From assembly GCA_045589955.1 (NCBI GenBank), contig JAZNQD010000025.1, forward strand, positions 1 to 36,271: DNA of 36,271 nt. The letters run 5' to 3'. This document shows, in pieces, positions 1 through 8,480 of this stretch. The position numbers were made by a program, and so were the translations under genes. This DNA comes from CAJGCS01 sp045589955. Its GTDB lineage: Bacteria > Bacillota_I > Bacilli_A > ML615J-28 > CAG-313. Within the stretch, counting starts at the first letter, position 1. The number at the start of each line of letters is the position of its first letter. Below the pieces are notes generated by a model, which made no database searches, was not told where the DNA came from, and saw nothing but the letters and a program-made list of their open reading frames with translations.

Positions 1-233
1 TATAATATAAAACCATTAAAAAAACCGACATTTTTGATATTTTTTATTGCAAAAAATAACAAAAAAACATGTAAGAAAAATTGAAAAAAATATAAAAATA
101 ATACATATATAATAATAAGGAATATATGGTTTTATGTATAAAAAACTTTATTTTTTAAGCGAAAAAATAAAAATGTCAATTTTTTGATAGGAAAAAATCG
201 CTTGAACGCAAAAGTTTGTTTTTGGGTAAAAAA

Positions 234-263
234 ACGCCTTAAAAACGGTTGTTTTTGAAGCGT
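234..263 (-). terminator. Stem-loop, terminator-like on the - strand
   Basis: The arms 234-246 and 251-263 pair at 12 of 13 positions (one C-A mismatch, one G-U) around a GGTT loop. Read on the - strand, the stem is followed by seven T (plus-strand A at 228-234), the form of an intrinsic terminator. On the + strand no T-run follows. No - strand gene lies to the right to need it, so it may block antisense transcription or be part of an origin-region structure. Confidence 0.5.
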
Positions 264-283
264 AAAAAAGCAGGTTATTTTAC

Positions 284-312
284 TAGCCAAAATTAGGCTT
301 TTGTGGTATAAT
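284..312 (+). promoter_or_regulatory. Sigma-A-type extended -10 promoter of yaaA-recF-gyrB-gyrA
   Basis: TATAAT lies at 307-312 with TG at 304-305 (extended -10). A poor -35 (TAGCCA, 284-289) lies 17 bases upstream. The start would be near 319, leaving a leader of about 20 bases with ribosome site AAGAGGTG just before the yaaA ATG. The four genes that follow are tightly packed and have no internal terminator that I can see. Confidence 0.65.
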
Positions 313-337
313 ATAAGAGTAAAAAAGAGGTGCTTTT

Positions 338-559
338 ATGGACAAAATAGAAATTTATACTGATTTTATAACTTTGGGCCAATTTTTGAAGCTTTATGGT
401 GCCATAAATAATGGTGGAGAGGCCAAAAAATACTTAGAAAACGGCTCTGTTTTGGTAAATTTTGAGGTTGAAACTAGAAGAGGAAGAAAAATTTATCCTC
501 AAAGTGTGGTCACGCTAGAAGAAAAAAATATACAGATAGTAAAAAAGAATGAAAATTGA
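338..559 (+). CDS. yaaA: S4-domain RNA-binding protein YaaA
   Basis: This 73-residue protein is a stand-alone S4 domain. The region around 'GGEAKKYLENGSVLVN' is the classical S4 helix-turn-strand, followed by a basic stretch (RRGRKIYP). Proteins of this kind (YaaA, also called RlbA) lie between dnaN and recF in many Firmicutes and bind structured RNA, probably in ribosome assembly; the exact target is not settled. The ATG at 338 has ribosome site AAGAGGTG at proper spacing. The gene ends in TGA and overlaps recF by 11 bases, so the two are probably translationally coupled. Length and position fit the family. Confidence 0.9.
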   Translation: MDKIEIYTDFITLGQFLKLYGAINNGGEAKKYLENGSVLVNFEVETRRGRKIYPQSVVTLEEKNIQIVKKNEN

Positions 560-1628
560 TCGATTAAGTGTTAAGAATTTTAGATGTTATAGAGAATATA
601 ATGTTACTTTTTCTGAAGGAATTAACGTTATTATTGGCGAAAATGCTACAGGAAAAACGTCTTTGGCAGAGGCTGTTTTCGCTTTGAGTTTTACAAAATC
701 GCCAAGAATTTCTGACGAAAAAGTCTTGATAAAAGATGGTAGTGATAACTTTTTTATCAGTGGAGATTTTTGCGGGAATCTGTTTAACAAGTATAAAATC
801 TCGTACGGGTATGACGGTGAGAAAAAGGTAATCAAAAAGAACCAAGCTGTCGTTAGAAAAATATCAGAATATGTAGGGACCATTGATGTGGTTTGGTTTT
901 CGGCAAACGACTTATTTCTTTTTGTAGGAAGTCCCCAAAATAGACGTTCAAATTTCGACCGAATTATGTGCCAAATTTCGAAAGTTTACTATGCCGCGTT
1001 AAGTAATTACAAAAAGTTTTTAAAAGAGAGAAATGCCCTCTTAAAACGCCTTAATTTCGAAAATAGCAAGCAATTGAAAGTTTTACTAGAAAGTTTAAAT
1101 GAAAGCATCATTTTAGAAGGAAAAAAAATTATTAATATTAGAGCGAAAACAATTCATAAAATTAATGAGTTATTAAACCAAAAACATGCTTTTAGTAAAG
1201 ATCAAAAAGAACTATTACAAATTAAATATTGTAATAGTGTTGATGTTGATAATTACAGCAATGTTTTAAATGACAGCTACATTGATGATTTGCGAAGAGG
1301 AAGCACGTCTTTTGGGCCTCACAAAGACGACTATATTTTTATTATTAATAATAAAAATATAGTAGAAGAAGGGTCTCAAGGACAGCAAAGAAACGCAATT
1401 TTAAACTTAAAATTAGCTGAAGTTGAGTTAATAAATGAGGTAAAAAAAGAAACACCAATCTTAGTATTAGATGATGTTTTTAGCGAATTAGACGAAAAGA
1501 GAAAAAATAATATTTTAAAAAGAATTCCCGAAGGAGTTCAGATTATTATAACTGCAACCTCTCTTGTTGAAATAGATAGAGATGTTGTCGAAAAAGCAAA
1601 TATAATTTCTTTGAAAGGAGATAATTGA
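549..1628 (+). CDS. recF: DNA replication and repair protein RecF
   Basis: RecF is an SMC-like ATPase that helps load RecA at gapped DNA with RecO and RecR. In this 359-residue protein the Walker A motif GENATGKT is at residues 30-37. The ABC-type signature follows in 'GSQGQQRNAILNLKLAE', and Walker B with the D-loop in 'ILVLDDVFSELDEKR'. Length is normal for the family. The start overlaps the end of yaaA by 11 bases. The gene stops at TGA, and gyrB begins a few bases later, with its ribosome site inside the recF 3' end. The order recF-gyrB-gyrA is conserved close to the origin in Firmicutes. Confidence 0.97.
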   Translation: MKIDRLSVKNFRCYREYNVTFSEGINVIIGENATGKTSLAEAVFALSFTKSPRISDEKVLIKDGSDNFFISGDFCGNLFNKYKISYGYDGEKKVIKKNQAVVRKISEYVGTIDVVWFSANDLFLFVGSPQNRRSNFDRIMCQISKVYYAALSNYKKFLKERNALLKRLNFENSKQLKVLLESLNESIILEGKKIINIRAKTIHKINELLNQKHAFSKDQKELLQIKYCNSVDVDNYSNVLNDSYIDDLRRGSTSFGPHKDDYIFIINNKNIVEEGSQGQQRNAILNLKLAEVELINEVKKETPILVLDDVFSELDEKRKNNILKRIPEGVQIIITATSLVEIDRDVVEKANIISLKGDN

Positions 1629-1630
1629 TT

Positions 1631-3562
1631 ATGGATGAAATGGATAAAAAAGTTCTCGAGCATAACTATGATTCGAGCAGTATTCAGGTATTAGAAGGTT
1701 TAGAAGCTGTAAGAAAAAGACCGGGTATGTATATCGGTAATACGCATTTTGATGGTCTACACCACTTGGTTTGGGAAATTATTGATAACTCTGTCGATGA
1801 AGCATTAGCAGGATATTGTAACGAAATTAATGTGGAAATTTTTGGGGATAACTGCATAAGAGTTGTGGATAACGGTCGTGGTATGCCTACAGACATTCAT
1901 CCAAAGACAAAAGTTTCAGCAACTGAGACGATATTCACAGTTTTACACGCAGGTGGAAAATTCGATGGTAGCAGTTATAAAGTGTCAGGGGGATTACACG
2001 GTGTTGGTGCTTCTGTTGTTAATGCCTTAAGTGAATGGTTAGAAGTTGAAGTACATAGAGCTGGTAAAATATTTAAACAAAAATATTCTCGTGGTGTCCC
2101 TGTTACTAAGCTAGAAGTTGTCGGCGAAACAAATAGAACAGGAACTAGCGTTTCATTTAAACCTGACGCTCTAATATTCAAAGAAATCACTGAATTTGAT
2201 TACAAAACTTTAAGAGATAGATTCCAAGAACTTGCATTTTTAAATAAAAAAATAAAAATTACTATTGAAGATAAGAGATCAGAATCAGTTAAAAAAGAAG
2301 AGTTTTATTATGAAGGTGGTATTTCTGAGTATGTTGAATACATTAACAGAAAGAAAAATAAACTTCATAATGAAGTAATTTGTGTTGAGGAAGAAGTTGA
2401 TGGCGCAATTATTGATATTGCCTTCCAATATGTTGAAGATGATGAATGTGTTTTAAAATCATTTACGAATAACATTTTTAACAAAGAAGGTGGAACACAT
2501 GAAGAAGGTTTCCGCATTAGTCTTACAAGAATTTTAAATAACTATGGCAAAAACAACAATATCTTTAAAAAAGATGAAGTTTTAACAGGTGAAGACGTCC
2601 GTGAAGGATTAACTGCAATTATTTCTTGTAAAATTAGTGAACCACAATTTGAAGGGCAAACAAAGACTAAACTTGGTAACGTAGAAGTTAGAAGAGTTGT
2701 TTCCCAAGCAATGACTGATAAATTTGAACCTTTCTTGCTAGAAAATCCTGCAGCGGCAAAGATTATTGTTGAAAAATCTATTTTAGCTTTAAGAGCAAGA
2801 TTAGCTGCAAAAAAAGCTCGTGAAGATACTAGAAGAAAAACACCTTTAGATGGGTTAGGTTTTGCATCAAAATTATCTGATTGCAGAACAAAAGATCCAA
2901 GTTTAGCTGAAATGTTTATAGTCGAAGGGGATTCTGCCGGCGGTTCTGCACGCCAAGGTAGAGAAAGTTTCTTTCAAGCAATACTACCTTTAAGAGGTAA
3001 AGTTCTAAATGTAGAGAAAGCTTCACTAGAAAAGATAAAAGGAAATCAAGAAATCCAAACTATGATTCAAGCCATCGGTACTGGAATTGGTGCTCAATGT
3101 GATGTTTCTAAAGCAAGATACCATAAAGTTGTAATTATGACCGATGCCGACGTCGATGGAGCGCATATTAGAACGCTTTTACTTACATTTTTCTTTAGAT
3201 ACATGCGCCCACTTATAGAAGTAGGATATGTTTATATTGCTCAACCTCCTCTATATAAAATTGCGCAAGGTAAAAAAGTAGAATATGCGTATTCAGATGA
3301 AGAATTAGAAATTAAAAAAGCAGAAATGGCTCATCTTGGTGGCCGTCCTAGCATTCAACGTTATAAAGGGCTAGGTGAAATGAATGCCTTACAATTAAAA
3401 GATACAACTATGGACCCAGAAAAACGTACTTTATTAAAGGTTAAATTGTCTGATGCTGAAAGAGCAAACCAAATTTTTATGGATTTAATGGGTGAAGAAG
3501 TAGAACCAAGAAGAGAATTTATTGAAAAAAATGCTGTTTATGTACAAAATCTTGATGTATAG
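1631..3562 (+). CDS. gyrB: DNA gyrase subunit B
   Basis: GyrB is the ATPase subunit of gyrase, which introduces negative supercoils with GyrA. The protein has about 643 residues. The GHKL ATPase segment is at the N-terminus (EIIDNSVDEALAG, DNGRGMP, GGLHGVGASVVNALS). The TOPRIM domain follows (EGDSAGGSARQGR, PLRGKVLNVEKA, DADVDGAHIRTLL), with the GyrA-binding tail 'QRYKGLGEMNALQL'. I chose ATG 1631: the ribosome site GAAAGGAG ends at 1620, giving 10 bases spacing. A TTG at 1625 is in frame but only 4 bases from that site; it would overlap recF. gyrA follows after 10 bases. Confidence 0.97.
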   Translation: MDEMDKKVLEHNYDSSSIQVLEGLEAVRKRPGMYIGNTHFDGLHHLVWEIIDNSVDEALAGYCNEINVEIFGDNCIRVVDNGRGMPTDIHPKTKVSATETIFTVLHAGGKFDGSSYKVSGGLHGVGASVVNALSEWLEVEVHRAGKIFKQKYSRGVPVTKLEVVGETNRTGTSVSFKPDALIFKEITEFDYKTLRDRFQELAFLNKKIKITIEDKRSESVKKEEFYYEGGISEYVEYINRKKNKLHNEVICVEEEVDGAIIDIAFQYVEDDECVLKSFTNNIFNKEGGTHEEGFRISLTRILNNYGKNNNIFKKDEVLTGEDVREGLTAIISCKISEPQFEGQTKTKLGNVEVRRVVSQAMTDKFEPFLLENPAAAKIIVEKSILALRARLAAKKAREDTRRKTPLDGLGFASKLSDCRTKDPSLAEMFIVEGDSAGGSARQGRESFFQAILPLRGKVLNVEKASLEKIKGNQEIQTMIQAIGTGIGAQCDVSKARYHKVVIMTDADVDGAHIRTLLLTFFFRYMRPLIEVGYVYIAQPPLYKIAQGKKVEYAYSDEELEIKKAEMAHLGGRPSIQRYKGLGEMNALQLKDTTMDPEKRTLLKVKLSDAERANQIFMDLMGEEVEPRREFIEKNAVYVQNLDV

Positions 3563-3572
3563 GAGGTAAATT

Positions 3573-6305
3573 ATGTCAATTATTGATGAAATGTTTGAAA
3601 ATGATAACTTTGACAATAACGATGATGACGAGAAAAAATCGCCATCTGAAATAGTTATTCCTGATGACGATGAAGAATTTGACATCAATTCTCCTGATCA
3701 TCAAAGAGAAGAAGAGATGTTATGGGATAAAAAAGGGAACATTATTGATATAGATTTAAATACAGAAATGGAAAATAGTTTCCTAAGTTATGCCATGAGC
3801 GTTATTGTTCAACGTGCATTACCAGATGTACGAGATGGTATGAAGCCAGTTCATAGAAGAATTTTATATGCTATGAGTCAAATTGGCGTATTTAGTAACA
3901 CTGCGCATAAAAAATCTGCACGTATCGTCGGTGACGTAATCGGTAAATATCACCCACATGGTGATACTGCAGTATATGAAGCGATGGTTCGTATGGCCCA
4001 AGACTTTAGTTATCGTTATCCTCTTGTTGATGGACATGGTAACTTTGGTTCAATAGATGGCGATGGTGCAGCCGCAATGCGTTATACTGAAGCCAGAATG
4101 TCTCGTGTTACTAACGAAATGCTAAGAGATATTAACAAAAATACTGTTGATTTTCAAGATAACTATGATGGATCTGAACAAGAACCAGCTGTTTTACCGG
4201 CAAGAATCCCTAACTTACTTGTAAATGGTGCTAGCGGTATTGCGGTTGGTATGGCAACAAATATTCCTACTCACAACTTAACAGAAGTAATTAATGGTGT
4301 TTTAGCTTTAATTAAAAACCCAGAAATTACAACAGAAGGATTAATGGAACACATTTTAGCTCCTGACTTTCCTACTGGTGGTATTATTTTAGGCTTAAAA
4401 AATGTTAAACAAGCTTATGAAACAGGTATGGGTACTGTAACAGTTCGTGGTAAAACAAAAATTGTAAATCTTTCTAATAACAAAAAAGAAATTGTTATTA
4501 CAGAAATACCTTATCAAGTAAACAAACGTCGTTTAATCGAAAGAATTGCTGATCTTGCAAAAGAAAAAATCATTGAAGGTATTACTGATTTACGTGATGA
4601 ATCTAACCATGCTGGTATAAAAATTGTAATTGAATGTAAAAGAGATGCTAACATTAATGTTATTTTAAATAACTTATATAAAAACACTCAATTACAAACT
4701 ACATACAGTGTTAATATGATTGCAATTGACAAAGGTCAACCAAGAGTATTAAGTTTAAAACAAATCCTAGAGTGTTATTTAGAACACCAAATAAATGTTG
4801 TAACTAGAAGAACACAATTTGATTTAGATAAAGCAAAAAATAGATTACATATTGTTGATGGTTTATTAATTGCTCTTGTTAATATCGATGAAGTTGTTCA
4901 AACTTTAAAACAATCAAAAACAGGCGAAGAAGCAATTAAAAATTTAACAAACAAATTCTTACTTACTGAACGTCAAGCAAAAGCTATCTTAGATATGAGA
5001 TTACAAAGCTTAACAGGTCTACAAATTGAAAAACTTCAACAAGAAAAAATTGATTTGAATGAACTTGTAGAATATTTAACTAGTATCTTAGAAAATCATG
5101 ATAAAAAGATGCAACTTATTGTTGATGAATTACTTGAAATTCAAAAACGATATGGTGATGATAGAAAGAGCGAAATTAGTCTAACAGATGAAGATCTAGA
5201 AGTGGCAGATGAGGACTTAATTCCTGAAGAAGATGTTATTATTACTATAACAAATAAAGGTTATATTAAACGATTAACAGCTGATACATATCGTGCCCAA
5301 AAACGCGGTGGAAAAGGCGTAACGGGAACAAAAATGCAAGAAGATGATTTCGTTGAAAAAGTATTGTTTACTTCAACACACGATACACTATTATTCTTTA
5401 GTAATTTAGGTAAAGTGTATGCACTTCGTGCATTCCAAATCCCAGAATCAGGACGTATTTCTCGTGGATTACCTTTAGTAAATTTATTAAAGTTTGAAGA
5501 TAATGAAAGACTTGCAGCTATCATTAATGTTAAATCAATTGAAAATGATGGTGGATATATCTTATTTGGTACTAAAAATGGTAACATTAAGAAAACCGAA
5601 TTAATTCAATACAAAAATATCAGAAGTACTGGTATTAGAGCACTTATTTTAAATGAGGGTGATGAATTAATTGGCGTTTCAAAAACTGATGGAACAAAGG
5701 ATGTCATCTTTGGTGCATCAAATGGTAAAGCAGCATGCTTTAATGAAGCGGAAGTAAGAGCAACAAATCGTGCTGCAGCTGGTGTAAAAGCTATAAAACT
5801 TGAACCAGGAGAAAGAGCGGTTGGTTTAGTAGTTGTAAATAAAGATGATGAAATTACTGTTATTACTGAATTTGGTTTTGGTAAACGTACAAAAGCTGAT
5901 ACATTTAAAGTTAAAGGAAGAAACGGAAAAGGTGTAAAATATATGAATATTACACCAAAGAGTGGACGCCCTGTTGCGATTGCTTTATCAAAAGAAGAAG
6001 ATGACTTAATGGTTATAACTGATAAAGGAATGGTTATTAGAACACATTTATGTGATATTTCTGTAATTGGTCGAGATACACAAGGTGTTAAGATTATTAA
6101 ACTAAACGACGGTCATGTTGTTTCTTCGATTGCAGTTGTACAAAAACAAGAAGAAACAGAAGAAGATACTGAAGTTTATGTTGATGAAAAAGAAGAATTG
6201 TTAAAACAAAAACTAAAGGCTTTTGACAATCAAATTCAAGACGATGATGAAGATTCAGAAGAAACACAAGAAGAAACTCTTGAAGATGAATCTTTATATG
6301 AATAA
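3573..6305 (+). CDS. gyrA: DNA gyrase subunit A, with acidic N- and C-terminal extensions
   Basis: GyrA is the DNA-cleaving and DNA-wrapping subunit of gyrase. The conserved core begins at about residue 57 (NIIDIDLNTEM...). The catalytic tyrosine is Y171 in 'AAMRYTEARMS', and the gyrase-specific GyrA box appears as 'QKRGGKG'. In the quinolone-determining region the two key positions are T132 and E136 (GDTAVYEAMVRMAQ). Thr at the first position is wild type in some Clostridia, so no resistance is implied. At 910 residues the protein is long. About 55 extra N-terminal residues are very rich in Asp/Glu, and the last 50 or so are again acidic. Ribosome site AGGAGG precedes the ATG. Confidence 0.97.
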   Translation: MSIIDEMFENDNFDNNDDDEKKSPSEIVIPDDDEEFDINSPDHQREEEMLWDKKGNIIDIDLNTEMENSFLSYAMSVIVQRALPDVRDGMKPVHRRILYAMSQIGVFSNTAHKKSARIVGDVIGKYHPHGDTAVYEAMVRMAQDFSYRYPLVDGHGNFGSIDGDGAAAMRYTEARMSRVTNEMLRDINKNTVDFQDNYDGSEQEPAVLPARIPNLLVNGASGIAVGMATNIPTHNLTEVINGVLALIKNPEITTEGLMEHILAPDFPTGGIILGLKNVKQAYETGMGTVTVRGKTKIVNLSNNKKEIVITEIPYQVNKRRLIERIADLAKEKIIEGITDLRDESNHAGIKIVIECKRDANINVILNNLYKNTQLQTTYSVNMIAIDKGQPRVLSLKQILECYLEHQINVVTRRTQFDLDKAKNRLHIVDGLLIALVNIDEVVQTLKQSKTGEEAIKNLTNKFLLTERQAKAILDMRLQSLTGLQIEKLQQEKIDLNELVEYLTSILENHDKKMQLIVDELLEIQKRYGDDRKSEISLTDEDLEVADEDLIPEEDVIITITNKGYIKRLTADTYRAQKRGGKGVTGTKMQEDDFVEKVLFTSTHDTLLFFSNLGKVYALRAFQIPESGRISRGLPLVNLLKFEDNERLAAIINVKSIENDGGYILFGTKNGNIKKTELIQYKNIRSTGIRALILNEGDELIGVSKTDGTKDVIFGASNGKAACFNEAEVRATNRAAAGVKAIKLEPGERAVGLVVVNKDDEITVITEFGFGKRTKADTFKVKGRNGKGVKYMNITPKSGRPVAIALSKEEDDLMVITDKGMVIRTHLCDISVIGRDTQGVKIIKLNDGHVVSSIAVVQKQEETEEDTEVYVDEKEELLKQKLKAFDNQIQDDDEDSEETQEETLEDESLYE

Positions 6306-6317
6306 TATTTGAATTAT

Positions 6318-6346
6318 TTGACATATTAAATATGTTATGTTATAAT
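6318..6346 (+). promoter_or_regulatory. Consensus sigma-A promoter of the ppa-serS operon
   Basis: TTGACA (6318-6323), a 17-base spacer and TATAAT (6341-6346) match the consensus exactly, and TG at 6338-6339 adds an extended -10. The spacer begins with a perfect inverted repeat, ACATAT-TAA-ATATGT (6321-6335). Transcription should start near 6353, at the head of the T-box leader. Confidence 0.9.
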
Positions 6347-6352
6347 TTTTTT

Positions 6353-6600
6353 GAAAAAACCTGTGATGAGGAATAGTAATTAATAAACATTTTATAGAGA
6401 TCTAATGGTTGGTGAAAATTAGAATTTGTTATTAATGAATCTACCTTTGAGGTGACATTGAAAAATGCTCCGGAATAGACCGTTATATCTAAATAAAGCG
6501 AGAGATTACTCTAATCAGGGTGGTACCGCGGGTAAAATAAACACTCGTCCCTGCTACTAATATATATGTTATATATATATTTGGTAGCAGGGCTTTTATT
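6353..6600 (+). promoter_or_regulatory. T-box riboswitch, serine specifier (UCU)
   Basis: T-box leaders sense uncharged tRNA: when it binds, an antiterminator forms and transcription continues. The diagnostic T-box sequence AGGGTGGTACCGCG is at 6517-6530. Stem I features are visible (GATGAGGAATAGTAA near its 5' side). On the 3' side of stem I, GAA is followed by TCT (6440-6442) and A, the usual specifier setting; UCU is a serine codon, in agreement with serS downstream. A terminator closes the leader at 6549-6597. The element should raise ppa-serS transcription when tRNA-Ser is poorly charged. Confidence 0.93.
6549..6597 (+). terminator. Regulated terminator of the T-box leader
   Basis: CCCTGCTAC (6549-6557) pairs with GTAGCAGGG (6584-6592) around a long AT-rich loop made largely of TATATA repeats that can extend the stem. 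CTTTTATT follows. Formation competes with the antiterminator built around the T-box sequence. Confidence 0.85.
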
Positions 6601-6623
6601 ATTTAAAAAAGGAGGCTATACTT

Positions 6624-7154
6624 ATGAATATTTGGCATGACATTAATCCAGAAAGAATCAAGAAAAATGAGTTTATTTCTGTAATTGAAATATCAAAAGG
6701 AAGTAAGAAAAAATATGAACTTGATAAAGAAACAGGTTTAATTATTCTTGATAGAGTATTACATACTTCGACACATTATCCGGCAAACTATGGATTTATT
6801 CCAAGAACTTATGCAGGTGATTTAGATCCACTAGATGTCTTAGTACTTTGTAGTGAAGATTTAGAACCATTATCAATAGTTAAATGTTATCCAATTGGTA
6901 TTATTAGAATGAAAGATGAAGATGCTATCGATGATAAGATAATCGCAATACCTTTTAATGATCCAAACTGGAACCACTACAATTCACTTGATGAACTACC
7001 AATTCATTTAAGTGAAGAAATTGTTCATTTCTTTAGAGTTTATAAATCGTTAGAACATAAAGAAACAACAATTTTAGAAGTTTTGGGTAGAAATGAAGCT
7101 GAAGTTGTAATTGAAGAAGCAATTAAAAATTATAATTTAAAATTTAATAAATAA
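6624..7154 (+). CDS. ppa: Inorganic pyrophosphatase, family I
   Basis: The enzyme hydrolyses cytosolic pyrophosphate to phosphate and so pulls nucleic acid synthesis and tRNA charging forward. The 176-residue length is typical of bacterial family I soluble PPases. The metal-binding signature is 'GDLDPLDVLVL', with further acidic ligands in 'MKDEDAIDDKI'; 'HYPANYGFIPRTYAGD' is also characteristic. The ATG has an AAAGGAGG ribosome site. It is the first gene behind the serine T-box and serS follows after 17 bases. Placing a PPase under a seryl-tRNA sensor is uncommon and makes biochemical sense, because SerRS releases pyrophosphate. Confidence 0.96.
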   Translation: MNIWHDINPERIKKNEFISVIEISKGSKKKYELDKETGLIILDRVLHTSTHYPANYGFIPRTYAGDLDPLDVLVLCSEDLEPLSIVKCYPIGIIRMKDEDAIDDKIIAIPFNDPNWNHYNSLDELPIHLSEEIVHFFRVYKSLEHKETTILEVLGRNEAEVVIEEAIKNYNLKFNK

Positions 7155-7171
7155 AATAGAGGAGAATATAT

Positions 7172-8455
7172 ATGTTAGATATAAAATTAATTAGAGAAAA
7201 TGTCGAAGAAGTCATCAGAAGATTAAACACAAGAGGCGGAGACTTCTCATATTTAAGAGATTTAAAACAAGAGGACGAAAGACGTCGTGAAATCTTAACA
7301 ATTGTTGAAAATTTAAAAAGCGAAAGAAATCAAAAATCAAAATTAATTGGTGAAATTAAAAGAAATAAAGGTGATGCTTCAGAAGTTTTAGCATCAGTTG
7401 CACACATTGGTGATGAAATTAAAAAATTAGAAGAAGAATTAGTTAAAGTTGATGAAGAAATTAGATGGATGCTATTAATTACTCCTAATATGGTTTCTTT
7501 AGATGTTAAAGTTGGTAAAGATGAAACAGAAAATAGAGAAATGCGTAAGTTCAAAGAACCAACACAATTTGATTTTGAACCAAAAGATCATACAGAATTA
7601 TGTGAAAAATTAGGTATTTTAGATTTTGAAAGAGCAACTAAAATTACAGGGTCAAGATTTGTTGTTTATAAAGGCTTAGGCGCACGCCTTGAAAGATCTT
7701 TAATTGCTTTTATGATGGATTTACATGCGAAAAAACATGGATATACTGAAGTAATTCCTCCATTTATTGTTAATGGTGCATCAATGCTTGGAACAGGACA
7801 ATTTCCAAAATTTAAAGAAGATGCTTATAAAGTAACTGCCGGAGAAGAAGATAACGATTGGTATTTAAACCCTACAGCCGAAGTTCCAACTATTAATATG
7901 TACCGTGATGAAATCTTAAATGGTGATGAACTTCCATATAAATACTGTTCATATACAACTGCTTTTAGAGCAGAAGCTGGTAGTGCTGGACGTGATACAA
8001 AAGGTATCTTAAGACAACATCAATTTAACAAAGTAGAACTTATTAAATTTACTAAACCAGAAGATTCATATAATGAACTTGAAAAAATGGTTTTAGATTC
8101 AGAAGAAGTATTAAAACAATTAGATATTCCTTATCATGTTGTTGAATTATGTACAGGCGATATGGGCTTTGGTATGGCAAAAACTTATGATATTGAAGTT
8201 TGGTTACCAGGACAAAACAAATATCGTGAAATTGGTTCAATTAGTAATGCTGAAGACTATCAAGCACGTCGTGCCAATATTCGTTTTAGAAGAACAAAAG
8301 ATGCTAAAACAGAATATGTACATACATTAAATGGTTCAGGCCTTGCAGTTGGAAGAACGCTTATTGCAGTAATCGAAAACTATCAACAAGCCGATGGCTC
8401 TATCAAAGTTCCAGAAGTATTAGTTCCATACATGGGAGTAGAATATATTAAGTAA
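7172..8455 (+). CDS. serS: Seryl-tRNA synthetase
   Basis: SerRS charges tRNA-Ser with serine. The 427-residue protein has the N-terminal coiled-coil arm that grips the tRNA long variable arm (about residues 25-105, charged heptad-like sequence). The class II catalytic core follows: TAEVP and the motif 2 region 'FRAEAGSAGRDTKGILRQHQ', then motif 3 in 'GSGLAVGRTLIAVIENYQ', ending 'GSIKVPEVLVPYMG'. Length is normal. It sits 17 bases after ppa with ribosome site GAGGAG. Regulation is by the upstream T-box, whose specifier codon is UCU. Confidence 0.98.
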   Translation: MLDIKLIRENVEEVIRRLNTRGGDFSYLRDLKQEDERRREILTIVENLKSERNQKSKLIGEIKRNKGDASEVLASVAHIGDEIKKLEEELVKVDEEIRWMLLITPNMVSLDVKVGKDETENREMRKFKEPTQFDFEPKDHTELCEKLGILDFERATKITGSRFVVYKGLGARLERSLIAFMMDLHAKKHGYTEVIPPFIVNGASMLGTGQFPKFKEDAYKVTAGEEDNDWYLNPTAEVPTINMYRDEILNGDELPYKYCSYTTAFRAEAGSAGRDTKGILRQHQFNKVELIKFTKPEDSYNELEKMVLDSEEVLKQLDIPYHVVELCTGDMGFGMAKTYDIEVWLPGQNKYREIGSISNAEDYQARRANIRFRRTKDAKTEYVHTLNGSGLAVGRTLIAVIENYQQADGSIKVPEVLVPYMGVEYIK

Positions 8456-8480
8456 AAAAGAAAAAATTAAGGAGTTCAAT

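Larger units (their letters stand above)
1..337. other. AT-rich intergenic region before yaaA
   Basis: No gene could be supported in the first 337 bases. The region is rich in A- and T-tracts. It contains a strong stem-loop (234-263), a longer imperfect fold closed by AAGCGA (158-163) and TCGCTT (199-204), and the yaaA promoter near its right end. In related Firmicutes the gene left of yaaA is dnaN, preceded by dnaA and oriC, so this is probably the dnaN-yaaA spacer or the origin-proximal end of a contig; that is inference. I looked for DnaA boxes (TTATCCACA and close variants) on both strands and saw none. Confidence 0.6.

Noticed and set aside
127..159. 10-codon ORF with an AAGGA site in the first intergenic region
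   Set aside because: Too short to support as a gene; no conservation evidence available.
1..337. oriC with DnaA boxes
   Set aside because: No TTATCCACA-like box seen; TGTGGTATAA at 304-311 is the extended -10 promoter with one base inserted relative to a box.
3950..4110. Quinolone-resistance change in GyrA (Thr at the Ser83-equivalent position)
   Set aside because: Thr is the wild-type residue at this position in some Firmicutes, and the neighbouring Glu is also ordinary.
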